This document shows, in pieces, positions 53,095 to 62,962 of a DNA stretch of 64,000 nucleotides. Origin of the DNA: Saprospiraceae bacterium (GTDB taxonomy: Bacteria; Bacteroidota; Bacteroidia; Chitinophagales; Saprospiraceae); contig JADKFC010000004.1 in NCBI GenBank assembly GCA_016717655.1, positions 124,001 through 188,000 on the forward strand, given 5' to 3'. Numbering within the stretch: position 1 is the stretch's first letter; each line of letters starts with the position of its first letter. The position numbers and the translations under genes were made by a program. Under the pieces are notes generated by a model. The model saw only the letters and a list, made by a program, of their open reading frames with translations, was not told where the DNA came from and made no database searches.

Positions 53095-55556
53095 TTACCG
53101 GGGTTCATGGCAAATGCAGATCTTTTCTTGTATTCGATCCTTTCCTTAAGTGTTATATATAACGACTTATATACTGCCCAAAAATAATTGGCTGCATTGC
53201 TATTTCCGGGAATAGTTAGAAAAGTCATATCTGCTGTGCTCATACATGTCAGGTCATTAATATTTCCATCACAGAAAGCCGCAGCCACAGCAATATCCCA
53301 GATAGAGTGTTGGGTGGTGGCATCGCCATTGGGGAAGTGCTCCATATACAATTGCATTTTGGCGATCGAATCTTCACCGGGCTTACCGGCATCAAAATAT
53401 GGATCGAGATCCAGAATGCCATAGGGACTTACAAAACCTGCAGCGGATATAAAATCGGCCGCAACTGCTTCTGAAAATAAATTCGTCTCCGCCAATTGAT
53501 TATTATAAGTATAAGATGTTGCCAAAGAATCAAAGCACCTGTTCAACATACAATATTCCGGGTGAAAAATGATATATTTTTCAGCCCACTCAGCTTCATA
53601 ATTTTGGATAAATTCTTTGATGCTGAGTTGATTGGGATGAACCAATACATCGGCATTGTTTTCCACCCAAATATCGGTCCAGTCAATGCCGGAACTATTG
53701 TAATCGATCAAACGATTATAGGGATTGAAAATGGACAATGTTTTATTCCATCCATTATAGACGACCAAATTAAATTCTGCATACTGGCCTCCCGGCATGA
53801 AATCACCCAACATTCTTTCGCGTGCTATATCGCACGGATTGGACAAAACAGTATCGCACACCATTTCTGCCAGCTCCTCATCTGCAGTATCCGTTGAAGT
53901 CTGATCCACATCATCGCAATCGAGATAACAATCATCGGTATCCACAAGATCGAGTTGCTCATTGAGCATGTCTTCGAGTACATTGGTGCACACATTATTG
54001 GGGTCATTGAGATAGGGCTCGAGATAGGCATGGGCAGCGTCCTGGTTTACTTTGAGCCTTTTGATGACTGAGTAGGTGCCTACCGGCATGTCCAAAATAG
54101 TAAATGCATTGTTTTGTGGCAGCAAACCCGTATTAAAATGTACAGGTGTACCACACGAAGTATTCAGTCCAAAAGATAAAGAATCTATTGAAATCGCACC
54201 CAATGTCAATCTGGCGGCACCTCCGCCACCGGTGCTTGGCGTACTAGTGGTAGTTGGATCTACCGTAAAAAAAGTACCTATGGTTTTAGTGAAATGATAA
54301 AATGTATCCGGACATTCGTTGCTGACCACCAATAACTCCAGATCATACACACAGTCATAACACACATTGGATGGCATACAGCCATCACTCATAAATTGTT
54401 CAGCAGTGACTCCGTAATAAAACTGGTGATCTCCTCTGCTATCTACCGCAAGGGTAAAAGTGGCATCTAGGCTGTAGTCGATGGTATCAATGCGGTTGTA
54501 TGCCAGCAAATTGACCGTCATCGGAAAAGGCAAATACGAGTCAAGTTGATGTAAGCTATCGGGTGCTTTACCCGCCAATGCTGTGACTATGGTATTTCCT
54601 TTGGCATCCATATAGCTGATGCTTACCTGGCCGTTTGGGTCCATCACCATATTTTTTTTATAGTGTGATGCCTGACCGACATTGGAGCCAAACAAATAAT
54701 CCAGTTCTTCCTGCGCCGGAGTGGCATAAAAGTATTTGGTTTCATGTGTACTTTCCAATTGAAAAGTAGAACCGGCACCTCCCTGTCTTTGTATTCTTCC
54801 GGTATTGTCGGGCGTATATTCCGTCTGAATCATCGGATAACCATTGCTTTCAGGAACATAAGCCAGGTGGGTGTCCTTTTCATCATTGGTCAATCCCTGA
54901 AAAAATTGTGAAGAGTAGTAATGCGCTGCTCCACTGATGCTATTGAGTGGACTGACCATGCCACTGCACGGCAAAGTCGCGTCAAGGTCAAAATCCAGTT
55001 TGGAATAAGGCTGGTTGGCCAGATTGCGGTTGAAGTTGGCCCTGAATTTCAGTGCAGGATCATGAAGGACGGGCGCCGGCAGGATTTGCATGGCAGCCCT
55101 GCCCTGATGGTCGTATATGGTTTCTGCAACCAAAACGTTGTTGTCGGTATTATTGACGGTTACGGTTTGCCGGGTGCGCATGGTGCCATCCATATAATTG
55201 ACCACATCTTTTCGCTTGCCTTCTTCCGCATAGGATGTGATCACCTGCCAGTTTTTATTGTCATTTTCATGGCCGTCTAAAAACCACATTCTGTGATGCC
55301 AGTTATTGAAACTAGGGCTGATCTCAGCATAATTGTTATTACAATTTCCGGCCCATTTGCCACACGACCAAACACCCAATACGGTATGCTCGCTATCTGG
55401 CAAGACTTTACCTCTTCCTCGTACCCGAAAGACCAATGCACCTTGTTCATATACGATGGGCAAGGTGTAGCTACTTGTGGTCAATGTTACTCTGGTTGAA
55501 TTTTGGTTAAAGTCATGTGTACTTGTGGTCAGTGCTATTGAAGTAAAGGCAAACAT
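53022..55556 (-). CDS. RHS gene part 2: N-terminal half of the RHS protein
   Basis: An 844-residue frame directly downstream, in frame, of part 1 beyond the TAG at 55563. It includes STRVTLTTSSYTLPIVYEQG and VLVAETIYDHQGRAAMQILP (an early YD-like motif of Bacteroidota RHS proteins), QVSISYMDAKGNTIVTALAG, then a Cys/Asp-rich stretch (LVDTDDCYLDCDDVDQTSTD) and CYNECIGQESFNPYINGFQ. It ends by loss of one A near 53032-53034. As given, translation could start at the Met at 55554-55556, but that has no signal peptide. Confidence 0.8.
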   Translation of the reverse strand: MFAFTSIALTTSTHDFNQNSTRVTLTTSSYTLPIVYEQGALVFRVRGRGKVLPDSEHTVLGVWSCGKWAGNCNNNYAEISPSFNNWHHRMWFLDGHENDNKNWQVITSYAEEGKRKDVVNYMDGTMRTRQTVTVNNTDNNVLVAETIYDHQGRAAMQILPAPVLHDPALKFRANFNRNLANQPYSKLDFDLDATLPCSGMVSPLNSISGAAHYYSSQFFQGLTNDEKDTHLAYVPESNGYPMIQTEYTPDNTGRIQRQGGAGSTFQLESTHETKYFYATPAQEELDYLFGSNVGQASHYKKNMVMDPNGQVSISYMDAKGNTIVTALAGKAPDSLHQLDSYLPFPMTVNLLAYNRIDTIDYSLDATFTLAVDSRGDHQFYYGVTAEQFMSDGCMPSNVCYDCVYDLELLVVSNECPDTFYHFTKTIGTFFTVDPTTTSTPSTGGGGAARLTLGAISIDSLSFGLNTSCGTPVHFNTGLLPQNNAFTILDMPVGTYSVIKRLKVNQDAAHAYLEPYLNDPNNVCTNVLEDMLNEQLDLVDTDDCYLDCDDVDQTSTDTADEELAEMVCDTVLSNPCDIARERMLGDFMPGGQYAEFNLVVYNGWNKTLSIFNPYNRLIDYNSSGIDWTDIWVENNADVLVHPNQLSIKEFIQNYEAEWAEKYIIFHPEYCMLNRCFDSLATSYTYNNQLAETNLFSEAVAADFISAAGFVSPYGILDLDPYFDAGKPGEDSIAKMQLYMEHFPNGDATTQHSIWDIAVAAAFCDGNINDLTCMSTADMTFLTIPGNSNAANYFWAVYKSLYITLKERIEYKKRSAFAMNPGNCYNECIGQESFNPYINGFQPKNC

Positions 55557-55562
55557 CTGGTC

Positions 55563-56300
55563 CTATCGTTCTATGAAACCCCATTCCAGATCATAGACTT
55601 CCGCCCCTTCTATGACAGACCAACTTACATTCAATTGATTGTCAGTATTATCATAACTTAAAAAAATCTCATTCCATTGCAATGATCGCTGGTAGTCAAA
55701 ATTGACAATTTTATCATACTCTTTGGTAACTCTTATCTTTACGACCTTTGATATGTCTTCCTTCTGTCCTGTTGTCAATGGACTATCCGCAAAAAACTGT
55801 ATGGAAGGATCGTTGCCCTTCACTCTTACATTGATGGCAAAGACACCATCGAGTTGCCACATATCCAGTTGTCTGTGGTAAGAGCCTTCTACAGGGTCAT
55901 AGTCCACTCTGAACTTATGGTTTAATGTAGTGAATGTGTGGTCTAATTTGTAATATGTAATCTCTACAGGCACTTCCAGTGCGTACTTAAAAAATAGCGG
56001 CTGTGCCGAGCCATCGATATATAATTCTACACGCCCTGTTGAAGAAATAATTTTGTAATTATTTTCCCAATCGACATTGCCTGGAGGATTAAAATCTGTC
56101 AATTCGCTGTATGCAAATGTATTGGGTACAGTGCTTCCTCCATGAATAGCATAATCCAGAAATGCGGTGCCATTGATATAAGATACCTGGGTCTCTATGC
56201 CTGCCAGAGCATAAAACTGAACGAAAAGTCCAACGATACAAAATAGGGCACGCATTGGGTTACATTTTTGTTTTTTCATTAATGAGTTGAAAGATTTCAT
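55563..56300 (-). CDS. RHS gene part 1: signal peptide and N-terminal beta domain
   Basis: Met codons at 56300, 56279 and 56255 are in frame; the signal peptide (RALFCIVGLFVQFYALAG) makes 56279 or 56255 most likely. It overlaps the end of the lipoprotein gene before it by up to 41 nt. The mature part is beta-rich (TQVSYINGTAFLDYAIHGG, RVELYIDGSAQPLFFKYAL) and ends NVSWSVIEGAEVYDLEWGFI, a strand pattern usual at the front of Bacteroidota RHS giants. A TAG at 55563-55565 ends it, but the frame continues without shift into part 2, where Tyr (as in EYDQ) would fit. Confidence 0.75.
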   Translation of the reverse strand: MKSFNSLMKKQKCNPMRALFCIVGLFVQFYALAGIETQVSYINGTAFLDYAIHGGSTVPNTFAYSELTDFNPPGNVDWENNYKIISSTGRVELYIDGSAQPLFFKYALEVPVEITYYKLDHTFTTLNHKFRVDYDPVEGSYHRQLDMWQLDGVFAINVRVKGNDPSIQFFADSPLTTGQKEDISKVVKIRVTKEYDKIVNFDYQRSLQWNEIFLSYDNTDNQLNVSWSVIEGAEVYDLEWGFIER

Positions 56301-56880
56301 TATAAACTTCGCTAAATTCTGCAGAATACTCTTGTAATCCCAACTCTTTCTTTTTCTGATTGTACAATTCCATCAGCTTGTATTTATGTAACAAGGGATA
56401 TAAAAAATCATTCGTTAAAGGCTGAATCGCTCCATCTTTACCTTTGGTAAAATAATGCAGTGTAGGCGCATCTTCTCCAAAGTATTTTGATATAGTCATC
56501 AGGCTTCCATCCGGTCCCTCAACAAATGTGGTATAAGCGAAGTCCATGTAATAGCAGTATTTTCCTGACGCTAGGACAGCAAAATACTTTCCTTTATAAT
56601 ATCTGAGCAGCAATTTATTATTGTCAGAAAAAAATTTGCCCGGATAGTCTGCTGGTGTGATGAACCTCACTGTATTCTTGTCTTTCACTTTGAGGCTATC
56701 ATAAAAATACCGCTTACCATGTGGGTTGAAATCAGGTATCACTTCATAGGTTTTTATTGGCTTCCCTTTTTTAAAATTCTGGAAAGATTTATAAAATGAA
56801 ATGGTGGGTTGGCTATTTAGATTGTGGGATGTCTTACAACTGAATATACCTATCAAAAATATCAATACAATATATCTCAT
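56260..56880 (-). CDS. Lipoprotein of unknown function, 206 aa
   Basis: Lipoprotein signal (YIVLIFLIGIFSC, then KTSHN). The mature part is basic and Tyr/Phe-rich (YFAVLASGKYCYYMDFAYTT, TISKYFGEDAPTLHYFTKG) and the C-terminus helical (EYSAEFSEVYNEIFQLINE). No family recognised. It starts one base after the stop of the previous gene and its end overlaps the RHS gene start, so it belongs to the same transcript. It may help export or hold the RHS protein; that is inference. Confidence 0.75.
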   Translation of the reverse strand: MRYIVLIFLIGIFSCKTSHNLNSQPTISFYKSFQNFKKGKPIKTYEVIPDFNPHGKRYFYDSLKVKDKNTVRFITPADYPGKFFSDNNKLLLRYYKGKYFAVLASGKYCYYMDFAYTTFVEGPDGSLMTISKYFGEDAPTLHYFTKGKDGAIQPLTNDFLYPLLHKYKLMELYNQKKKELGLQEYSAEFSEVYNEIFQLINEKTKM

Positions 56881-56881
56881 G

Positions 56882-57600
56882 CTATTGTCTCAGTCTGTTA
56901 TCAATCAATTCATAATATTTATACTTTGATTTCAAAGCAATTCTGTCTTTAGTAAATGTAAAATAAGGGTTATCATCCACCGTGTAAAAATGCTTAGAAA
57001 TAGTCTTTGGTGCAGTAAAGACAATTTTCAGCTTTTGTTTTACTAAAATAGTTTTGTTTTCGTCGTCAACATCTTCCTTTTCCGAATAATATAAAGTCAT
57101 GTCTTTTAATAGGAAAGAAGATTTATCAATGGTTGTGATTATTTTTCAATTTCGCCTTCAGAAAAGTGGATTTCATATTGTTTTTCTGATATGTTATTTT
57201 TTAATACTTTTTCACTTGTGATAAATTCCCTCAGATAGTCTAAACTGATGTCAGGTGTATACGGGCTAAAGCCCTTGATTGATCTGTCAAAGACAATGAT
57301 TTTTTCGTCATGGTCTACCATGGCCATATACTGGTCACTAACTATATGCTCTATCCGGTCAATCTTCTGGTATATGTTTTTTGCTTTACGGGCTACTACA
57401 GCTTGCGTGATTTCTGAGTGTTTAACTGCATTATGATTATCGTAGAGATAATAGCTTGAGCTCACTTCTTTTCCTTCCAGGCTGTTGTATTTGCGAATGA
57501 CTGCCTGCCAATCATGAGCAAAACCAATTTGCTGACTCCAAAGTACATTGGTCCCAGTCAAGAGCATAAAAATGGTGATATATAATGGCAAGCCTTTCAT
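56882..57600 (-). CDS. Secreted protein in the RHS operon, about 238 aa, one frame break
   Basis: The first frame (57139-57600) has a signal peptide (ITIFMLLTGTNVLWSQ) and continues to HFSEGEIEK. The second (56882-57100) reads MTLYYSEKEDVDDENKTIL. Adding one A to the A5 run at 57142-57146 joins them through KIITTIDKSSFLLKDMTLYY. The mature protein is alpha/beta with IVSDQYMAMVDHDEKIIVFD and a basic end. Its ATG overlaps the stop of the previous gene (ATGA at 57597-57600). No family recognised. Confidence 0.7.
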
Positions 57601-59013
57601 TTTTGCAGTTCAGGTATTTTAAACGGCATAGTGACAGTTTCCTTTCCATCCGAAAATATCAGGTTTAAAATGGCCCCTGGTAAATAAGGCAATACAAAGC
57701 CGTTTTCAGCATGCCTGACGATATCTTTGGTGGTTTCAGCATTCAGGTCTTTGAAAACAAACGGTTCGATATTTTCAACGAAAATTTGAAAACAATCCTC
57801 ATATGGCATACCACTACAGCTGATTGGATTAATGCTTATTTTCATATTCTTATATAATGTGGCAACGTTTCCAGATACCTCAATAATTTTTTCATTCTTC
57901 TGTATTTCAACCTTACCTAAAAAATCAAAATAATGCCTCTTTTCCTGCTCAAGATTGATTTCAAAACCAGCTGTGTCTGTAATGTAATATTCGGCATTAA
58001 GAATTCTCCCCTGTTTGAGCAGCAAGCCATTAAAGGTGAGGTTTATCTCACTGTTATTCCTTCTTTTAATTCCGATCACATACCCGGTAAAATCTTTTGA
58101 ATTGACTTTTTTTGCTGGATAATAAATTTCCAAATTGGGATCATCACTTATGTCATTGAGGTTGAGTATTAAAGAATCTGTACTTTCCTCCAACTCCTGA
58201 AAGTTAATATTTTCATTCAGTTCTAACACCCTAAACAAAAATTCCTTTTCACACTTTTTGTGTTTGCAATAAAGAAGCATCTACAATGTTCCCATTTTTG
58301 TCAGCATATTCTTTGTTTTTGTGAAAGATCGTTCCTTCGGTGTCTACATATACATCATACTGCAAATAGGTGCGTACAGAGTCGCTAAATTCAATGGATC
58401 TTGGTTCTTGATTTTTATTTTCTTCATCTTGCATAAAGAAAAACGTCACCTCTTCAAAATCCAGACTAAACCTTGGAAACATATTCCCATCAGCAGATAT
58501 ATCTGCAAGTTTAGCCTTGATCTTCATTACTTTATTATGGTTTTCTTCCAAAAAATTTTTTACCGAACGCTTCCTTTAAATGATAATATTCAAAGGAATA
58601 AATCAGGGTGTTGTTCTCATTGGAATTTGTGCAAAATAATACTTTAGGGTCATCCTCCTTTGGGTATAAACAATTAAAACCATTTTCTTTGAATGTACGT
58701 CCCGGCATAATCAGTGTTTTACCATTATATACCATTGCTTTTTCAAGGCAGCCTTTTTAGTCAAATCTCCATCATTCATCCTCCCGGATATAGCAAGAAT
58801 ATGCATATAAGAAACAATGGAAGCCAAATCCTGAAAGCCGTCATCTTTTATACTTTTGATCAGTGCTTCACATTTTTTATCCAGTGCTTTCCAGTCCTTT
58901 TGATCCAGAGAGGTGAGAATAGACTCATATCCCACTCTAACTTCCTGTTCTGTCTGTGCAAACGAAGAAAATACGCATAAAACAGTTAAAAAAATCAGCA
59001 TCCAAAATTTCAT
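57597..59013 (-). CDS. Secreted protein in the RHS operon, about 470 aa, three frame breaks
   Basis: Four frames join into one protein: 58711-59013 (signal peptide LIFLTVLCVFSSFAQ, helical start), 58535-58735 (GKTLIMPGRTFKENGFNCLY), 58249-58551 (KVMKIKAKLADISADGNMFP) and 57597-58280 (FRVLELNENINFQELEE to the end). The joins need one base added at the CC of 58749-58750, one removed in the A6T6 run at 58550-58561, and one A removed at the run 58255-58259. The joined text is continuous in style (AALEKAMVYNGKTL; KKFLEENHNKV; LQTQKCEKEFLF). The C-terminal part is beta-rich. No family recognised. Precedes 56882-57600 with an ATGA overlap. Confidence 0.65.
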
Positions 59014-59064
59014 AATTCGCCATTATTTATTGCTAAACTTATCATTCTATAAATTAACATGTTA

Positions 59065-62000
59065 TCAATCTACTTTTACAATTTTTCTGATTACCGAGCT
59101 GCCGCTTCTATCCATTATGCTAAGCAGGTACATTCCACTCTCAAACTTAAATAAATCTATTTCTTTCTTATATATTCCCTTCGCCAATGGTACCGATTTA
59201 ATTAATCTTCCGTGAAGGTCTAAAATTGAAGCCCTTTCAAATGCTGCATTCCCATTATTAAAATCAAGAGTAATATGGCTGGAAGTAGGATTGGGGTAGA
59301 TGGTAATATTATCGGCTTCTTCATTTGCAAGAGCCGAAATCAAGTCAAAACAAATGTTATCTATTTTATACATATTAGGTGGGAAGGTGTCTCTGCTATC
59401 CACTTTCATTGCCATAAATCTATATGGTAATTCCATTGTATTGTTAATTTCAAAAGAGAAATTTTCCCACCCTTTAATTCGATTTGATAAATTAATTGCG
59501 CTTAACTCAATTACTTGCCCTCCACATAATTCACTTTGATTTTGAAGAGTAATCATGGTATTAGTGTCAAGTTTATCAGTAAAATATTGTTTTAAAGCAA
59601 AATTCACAGACTTGAGTATTTTATTACTTTCCTTTCTATCCACTACAATTATTGCTGGTTTAGTCTTACTACCTGCCATCAAAAGTGAGCCCTGATCAAG
59701 ATAGCCGTCTTCATGTATTATCACATTGTCATCACATGACTTCCAATCACTAATGCCCACATCTCTCAGAAGTCCTGTATTTCCATCATTGTTTAAACCA
59801 CTATTTGGGACATTAGGACAACTTGGGTTAGATAAACAAAATATTTGCTGACAGAAAGTATCTCTACATGTAGTCGTACTTGACGGGCGAGTTACGATCA
59901 TACAAACTTCATTCAATCCACTAATAAGTTGGAACGGTCCAACGGTAGAGTTATACCCACTATTATTAGCAACCACTACACCATTCACTTTCCAGGTAAC
60001 CCGATCACAGACACTCAGTCTATGGGGTGTGAATTTTTTATCACAAGAATTGATGACATGATTGATTAAAAAACCTTGATTTACATCATTTTTAAATTGA
60101 TTATCACAATCACAGTTCCTGAAACTAAACGAGTCCCCTCCTACACATTGAGTTAAAAATCCTGGAGCTGCCGGTGCTGTCCAGCAACTACCATGAATTA
60201 GTATGTGAATATTATTCCCAAATGTGGGATAAAGAATGTTATACGGGGGCAATGTTCTACTAAATGATGCTCCATGATCCCCAAATGGCCAATGGGCACC
60301 AGAATAGTACCCTAAGTCCATAAAAAGTTCGTGAAAGCAATCGTTGCTCGAAAAACATTGAAAATTTCCTTTGAAATCAATACTAACACCAGAAGGTGGT
60401 ATTGGAACTGTTCCCGTTGTTAATAAATCAAACTCCCAACCATTGGTATATTTTAGTCTTAGATTTGAAAATGATGATGGACTATTATATCTGCATCCAT
60501 TACAACAATTGTTTGTAATTTCCCTTTTTACTGTGTGCATAAAACAATTGCTTTCACCATCCTTCTCTACAAAATTTATCGAAATTAAATAAGTGCCACT
60601 AACTACATATTGATGCATCACATTTTCATGGCCTGGGTTATTTGTGATACTTCCATCTCCCCACTCTATACTTTGAACCTGGTCACAATCAAACAAACCA
60701 TTTATATTTACGACCACTTTACAATCAATGCTTGGGTTAATGTTAATAGGATTGACTGCAACCGTAACCGATCCCTCAACCCGATCAATAAATTCCTGTT
60801 TATAAATACAGCAGATTGAATCACACCCCAATACAATGACTGTATCTCTGCAAAGTGACGTATTTCCGCATTGATCTGTAGCGGTCCAGGTAACGATGGT
60901 CGTACCCTCATTGTAGCTAGCTGTTCCATCATTTGTATTTGTATAAGAGTTAACAACAGATGGATTGCTGTCGCATTGGTCGGTAACCACAGGAGAAAGT
61001 AAGGCGACTTTTTCCTTGCACTTGCCGTTGGCGTCCTTCAGGCCCTGCACCACTATTTTTCTACCGCACAGGGAAATGACCGGTGCAATTTCATCTTTGA
61101 TGGTGATGATTTGGGTACAAGTAGATTCATTTCCACAATCATCCTGAGCTTTCCAGTTTCGCACTATTTTCCTTAGGCACGGTATTTCTTCTATAAGGAC
61201 ATCTGTAGGGCCTGTCAAGGTCGGATTTGTGTCAAAATCATCAGTGACCGTGGGAAGTCCTGTATTGGTTGGGTCTGTACTTTCATTGCATTGAATGCTG
61301 ATATTTGCAGGACAGATTAAAACGGGAGCTTGTGTATCTCCGTTGGCGACGATGGTTAACTCCTTTTCGATGACACACTCGTCGCCATCTATTACTTTTA
61401 CGCAGAGTGGGTGACTTCCATTGTTAGAAAATATAAACTGTGCCTGAGTACCGGTAGCATCTATCATACCATCACAATTGAAATCCCAGGTGATGGTGTA
61501 GGGTGTGCTTCCATTAGTAATGATGATATTACAAAGAACATCATTACATTCCCGCTCCGTTGCACTTACAGTAAAATCCATCCCACAGGGTTCACCACAA
61601 AAATCGGTCCTGTTCCAATCGGTATTCATGTAATTGCCCTGAGTAGGAGATGGTAGTGTTATTGTGGTTGATGAAATTTCAATGTTGTTAAAACTAAGCT
61701 GAAAGGGATTTAAAAAAGTGGTGATACTATCCATGCATGGCAGTTGAAAATCATTGTTTGTCTTCAGATAGGTAAAATCAAGATTGGTGTTGATTAATCC
61801 CCTTCCATCTGTATAGAAGAGATCGCCGCTGAATGAGGAGGACAGTGCTAGACCTTTATAATTAGTGTTTGCAGAACTATTTTCAACGCTTTTCTGCCAT
61901 GTTAAAGCCAAATTTGGCATAGCCGCACTACCCACAACAGACAACTTTTGTAAAGGAAACGTTGTGCTGTTGGTGTTCTGAGCAGGTTTATAAAATGAAG

Positions 62001-62943
62001 GCAGATAATAAGATCCGGCAACTTCAGATACTATATCGTAGTAACTTAAGGTGTTTTTATTTTCATATGCCGTTCCCAGTAAAGCAAGTTTGGAGTCCGT
62101 TACAAAAAGCAAACCTGACTGGATGCCGCTGTTGAACCGTGTTCCGCTGAAAACAATATTTGCATTTGGTAGTTCCACAGCATCCAAGACTTCCATATCC
62201 GATTGATACAATACCCCATTTGTAAAATTACCGGCTCCATTAAGCCTGACTACCATTCCAAATCCATTGTTTGTCTCATTTCCCATCAATAGGATTGAGC
62301 CATCACTTAATGCGGTCAAACCCCTCGAGAACTCCATATCGGATGGATTGGCAAAAAATGAAAACTCTTTTACGAAATTGACATTGGTGCCACTTGAGCA
62401 AAAGGGTCTGAGATTCACTAATACCACCTTATCCTGTGTAGCTGCTCCACCTTGAATTCCTTTTGTGCCCAAAATGTAGTATGGAAAATTGGGGTTGCTG
62501 GCATTGGCATGTCTTATGATCTTCCTGAAAGATTCCCGTCCGGTCTGATTAAATATATTGACACATTCAATCGCATTGGTCTCGGCATTGATCTGAATCA
62601 TAAAAGAACCATTGTTGATGTCAAAAGGCAAGGTATGTCCCACGATGTATAGCGATGTTTTTCCTACAGGTCCTTGTGGCGGAATAAACACCATATCATT
62701 GATCTGTGAAGGAAAGTCAAGCTCCTTTTGCCATATGATATTTCCAGAATTGGCGTCAAGTTTAGTTATTGTTCCATATAAACTGCCATTATTATCCTCC
62801 TGCCCCAGGATATAAACATTGTTGCCATCATTCTTAATTAACGATGGGTAATTGTCTCTGCTATTGCCATATTTAAAGCTGGGTTGAGCTATGGCTGCTG
62901 ACATGAAAAGACCAGCTAAAACTAAAATTACTACTTCTTTCAT
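59065..62943 (-). CDS. T9SS-exported giant protein with HYR and PKD domains, 1292 aa
   Basis: Signal peptide (VVILVLAGLFMSAAIAQ). Residues about 20-450 look like a repeat fold of beta-propeller type (NNVYILGQEDNNGSLYGTIT, LSDGSILLMGNETNNGFGM). Near 470-560 a PKD-like domain (ITWDFNCDGMIDATG) leads to two HYR domains (APVLICPANISIQCNESTD; APVISLCGRKIVVQG). A second PKD-like domain follows (SIEWGDGSITNNPGHENVMH), then a Cys-rich region. Residues about 1212-1292 are a T9SS sorting domain (ITIYPNPTSSHITLDF, LDLHGRLIKSVPL, FESGMYLLSIMDRSG). It lies between the giant protein at 62963 and the RHS-accessory genes on one strand. Exported to the surface; likely adhesin or shell partner. Confidence 0.92.
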   Translation of the reverse strand: MKEVVILVLAGLFMSAAIAQPSFKYGNSRDNYPSLIKNDGNNVYILGQEDNNGSLYGTITKLDANSGNIIWQKELDFPSQINDMVFIPPQGPVGKTSLYIVGHTLPFDINNGSFMIQINAETNAIECVNIFNQTGRESFRKIIRHANASNPNFPYYILGTKGIQGGAATQDKVVLVNLRPFCSSGTNVNFVKEFSFFANPSDMEFSRGLTALSDGSILLMGNETNNGFGMVVRLNGAGNFTNGVLYQSDMEVLDAVELPNANIVFSGTRFNSGIQSGLLFVTDSKLALLGTAYENKNTLSYYDIVSEVAGSYYLPSFYKPAQNTNSTTFPLQKLSVVGSAAMPNLALTWQKSVENSSANTNYKGLALSSSFSGDLFYTDGRGLINTNLDFTYLKTNNDFQLPCMDSITTFLNPFQLSFNNIEISSTTITLPSPTQGNYMNTDWNRTDFCGEPCGMDFTVSATERECNDVLCNIIITNGSTPYTITWDFNCDGMIDATGTQAQFIFSNNGSHPLCVKVIDGDECVIEKELTIVANGDTQAPVLICPANISIQCNESTDPTNTGLPTVTDDFDTNPTLTGPTDVLIEEIPCLRKIVRNWKAQDDCGNESTCTQIITIKDEIAPVISLCGRKIVVQGLKDANGKCKEKVALLSPVVTDQCDSNPSVVNSYTNTNDGTASYNEGTTIVTWTATDQCGNTSLCRDTVIVLGCDSICCIYKQEFIDRVEGSVTVAVNPININPSIDCKVVVNINGLFDCDQVQSIEWGDGSITNNPGHENVMHQYVVSGTYLISINFVEKDGESNCFMHTVKREITNNCCNGCRYNSPSSFSNLRLKYTNGWEFDLLTTGTVPIPPSGVSIDFKGNFQCFSSNDCFHELFMDLGYYSGAHWPFGDHGASFSRTLPPYNILYPTFGNNIHILIHGSCWTAPAAPGFLTQCVGGDSFSFRNCDCDNQFKNDVNQGFLINHVINSCDKKFTPHRLSVCDRVTWKVNGVVVANNSGYNSTVGPFQLISGLNEVCMIVTRPSSTTTCRDTFCQQIFCLSNPSCPNVPNSGLNNDGNTGLLRDVGISDWKSCDDNVIIHEDGYLDQGSLLMAGSKTKPAIIVVDRKESNKILKSVNFALKQYFTDKLDTNTMITLQNQSELCGGQVIELSAINLSNRIKGWENFSFEINNTMELPYRFMAMKVDSRDTFPPNMYKIDNICFDLISALANEEADNITIYPNPTSSHITLDFNNGNAAFERASILDLHGRLIKSVPLAKGIYKKEIDLFKFESGMYLLSIMDRSGSSVIRKIVKVD

Positions 62944-62962
62944 CTGTTTATTTCTATTCTTT

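Larger units (their letters stand above)
48309..56300 (-). other. Whole RHS-repeat gene (about 2660 aa), broken into seven frames in this sequence
   Basis: Seven consecutive minus-strand frames read as one RHS protein when breaks are repaired: in-frame TAG at 55563-55565; one-base indels near 53032-53034, 52035, 51746-51749 and 50410-50412; and one or two indels near 48555-48583. Order: signal peptide and beta domain (N-terminus), long Cys-rich region, YD repeats (YDHLGRL, YDGLGRI, YDRNGNLI, YDALGNRI), RHS core (YEARVFDPRLGRWLSKDP, then YSDPDGK), and a variable C-terminal tip with HEFLHLLGLIDRY. The YD repeats should form the hollow shell typical of RHS proteins, with the tip as enclosed toxin. 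The parts are described separately below. Confidence 0.8.

Noticed and set aside
42266..58750. Programmed ribosomal frameshifting as the cause of the frame breaks
   Set aside because: Breaks occur in both directions, at many unrelated sites and without a common slippery heptamer plus structure; homopolymer indels explain them better.
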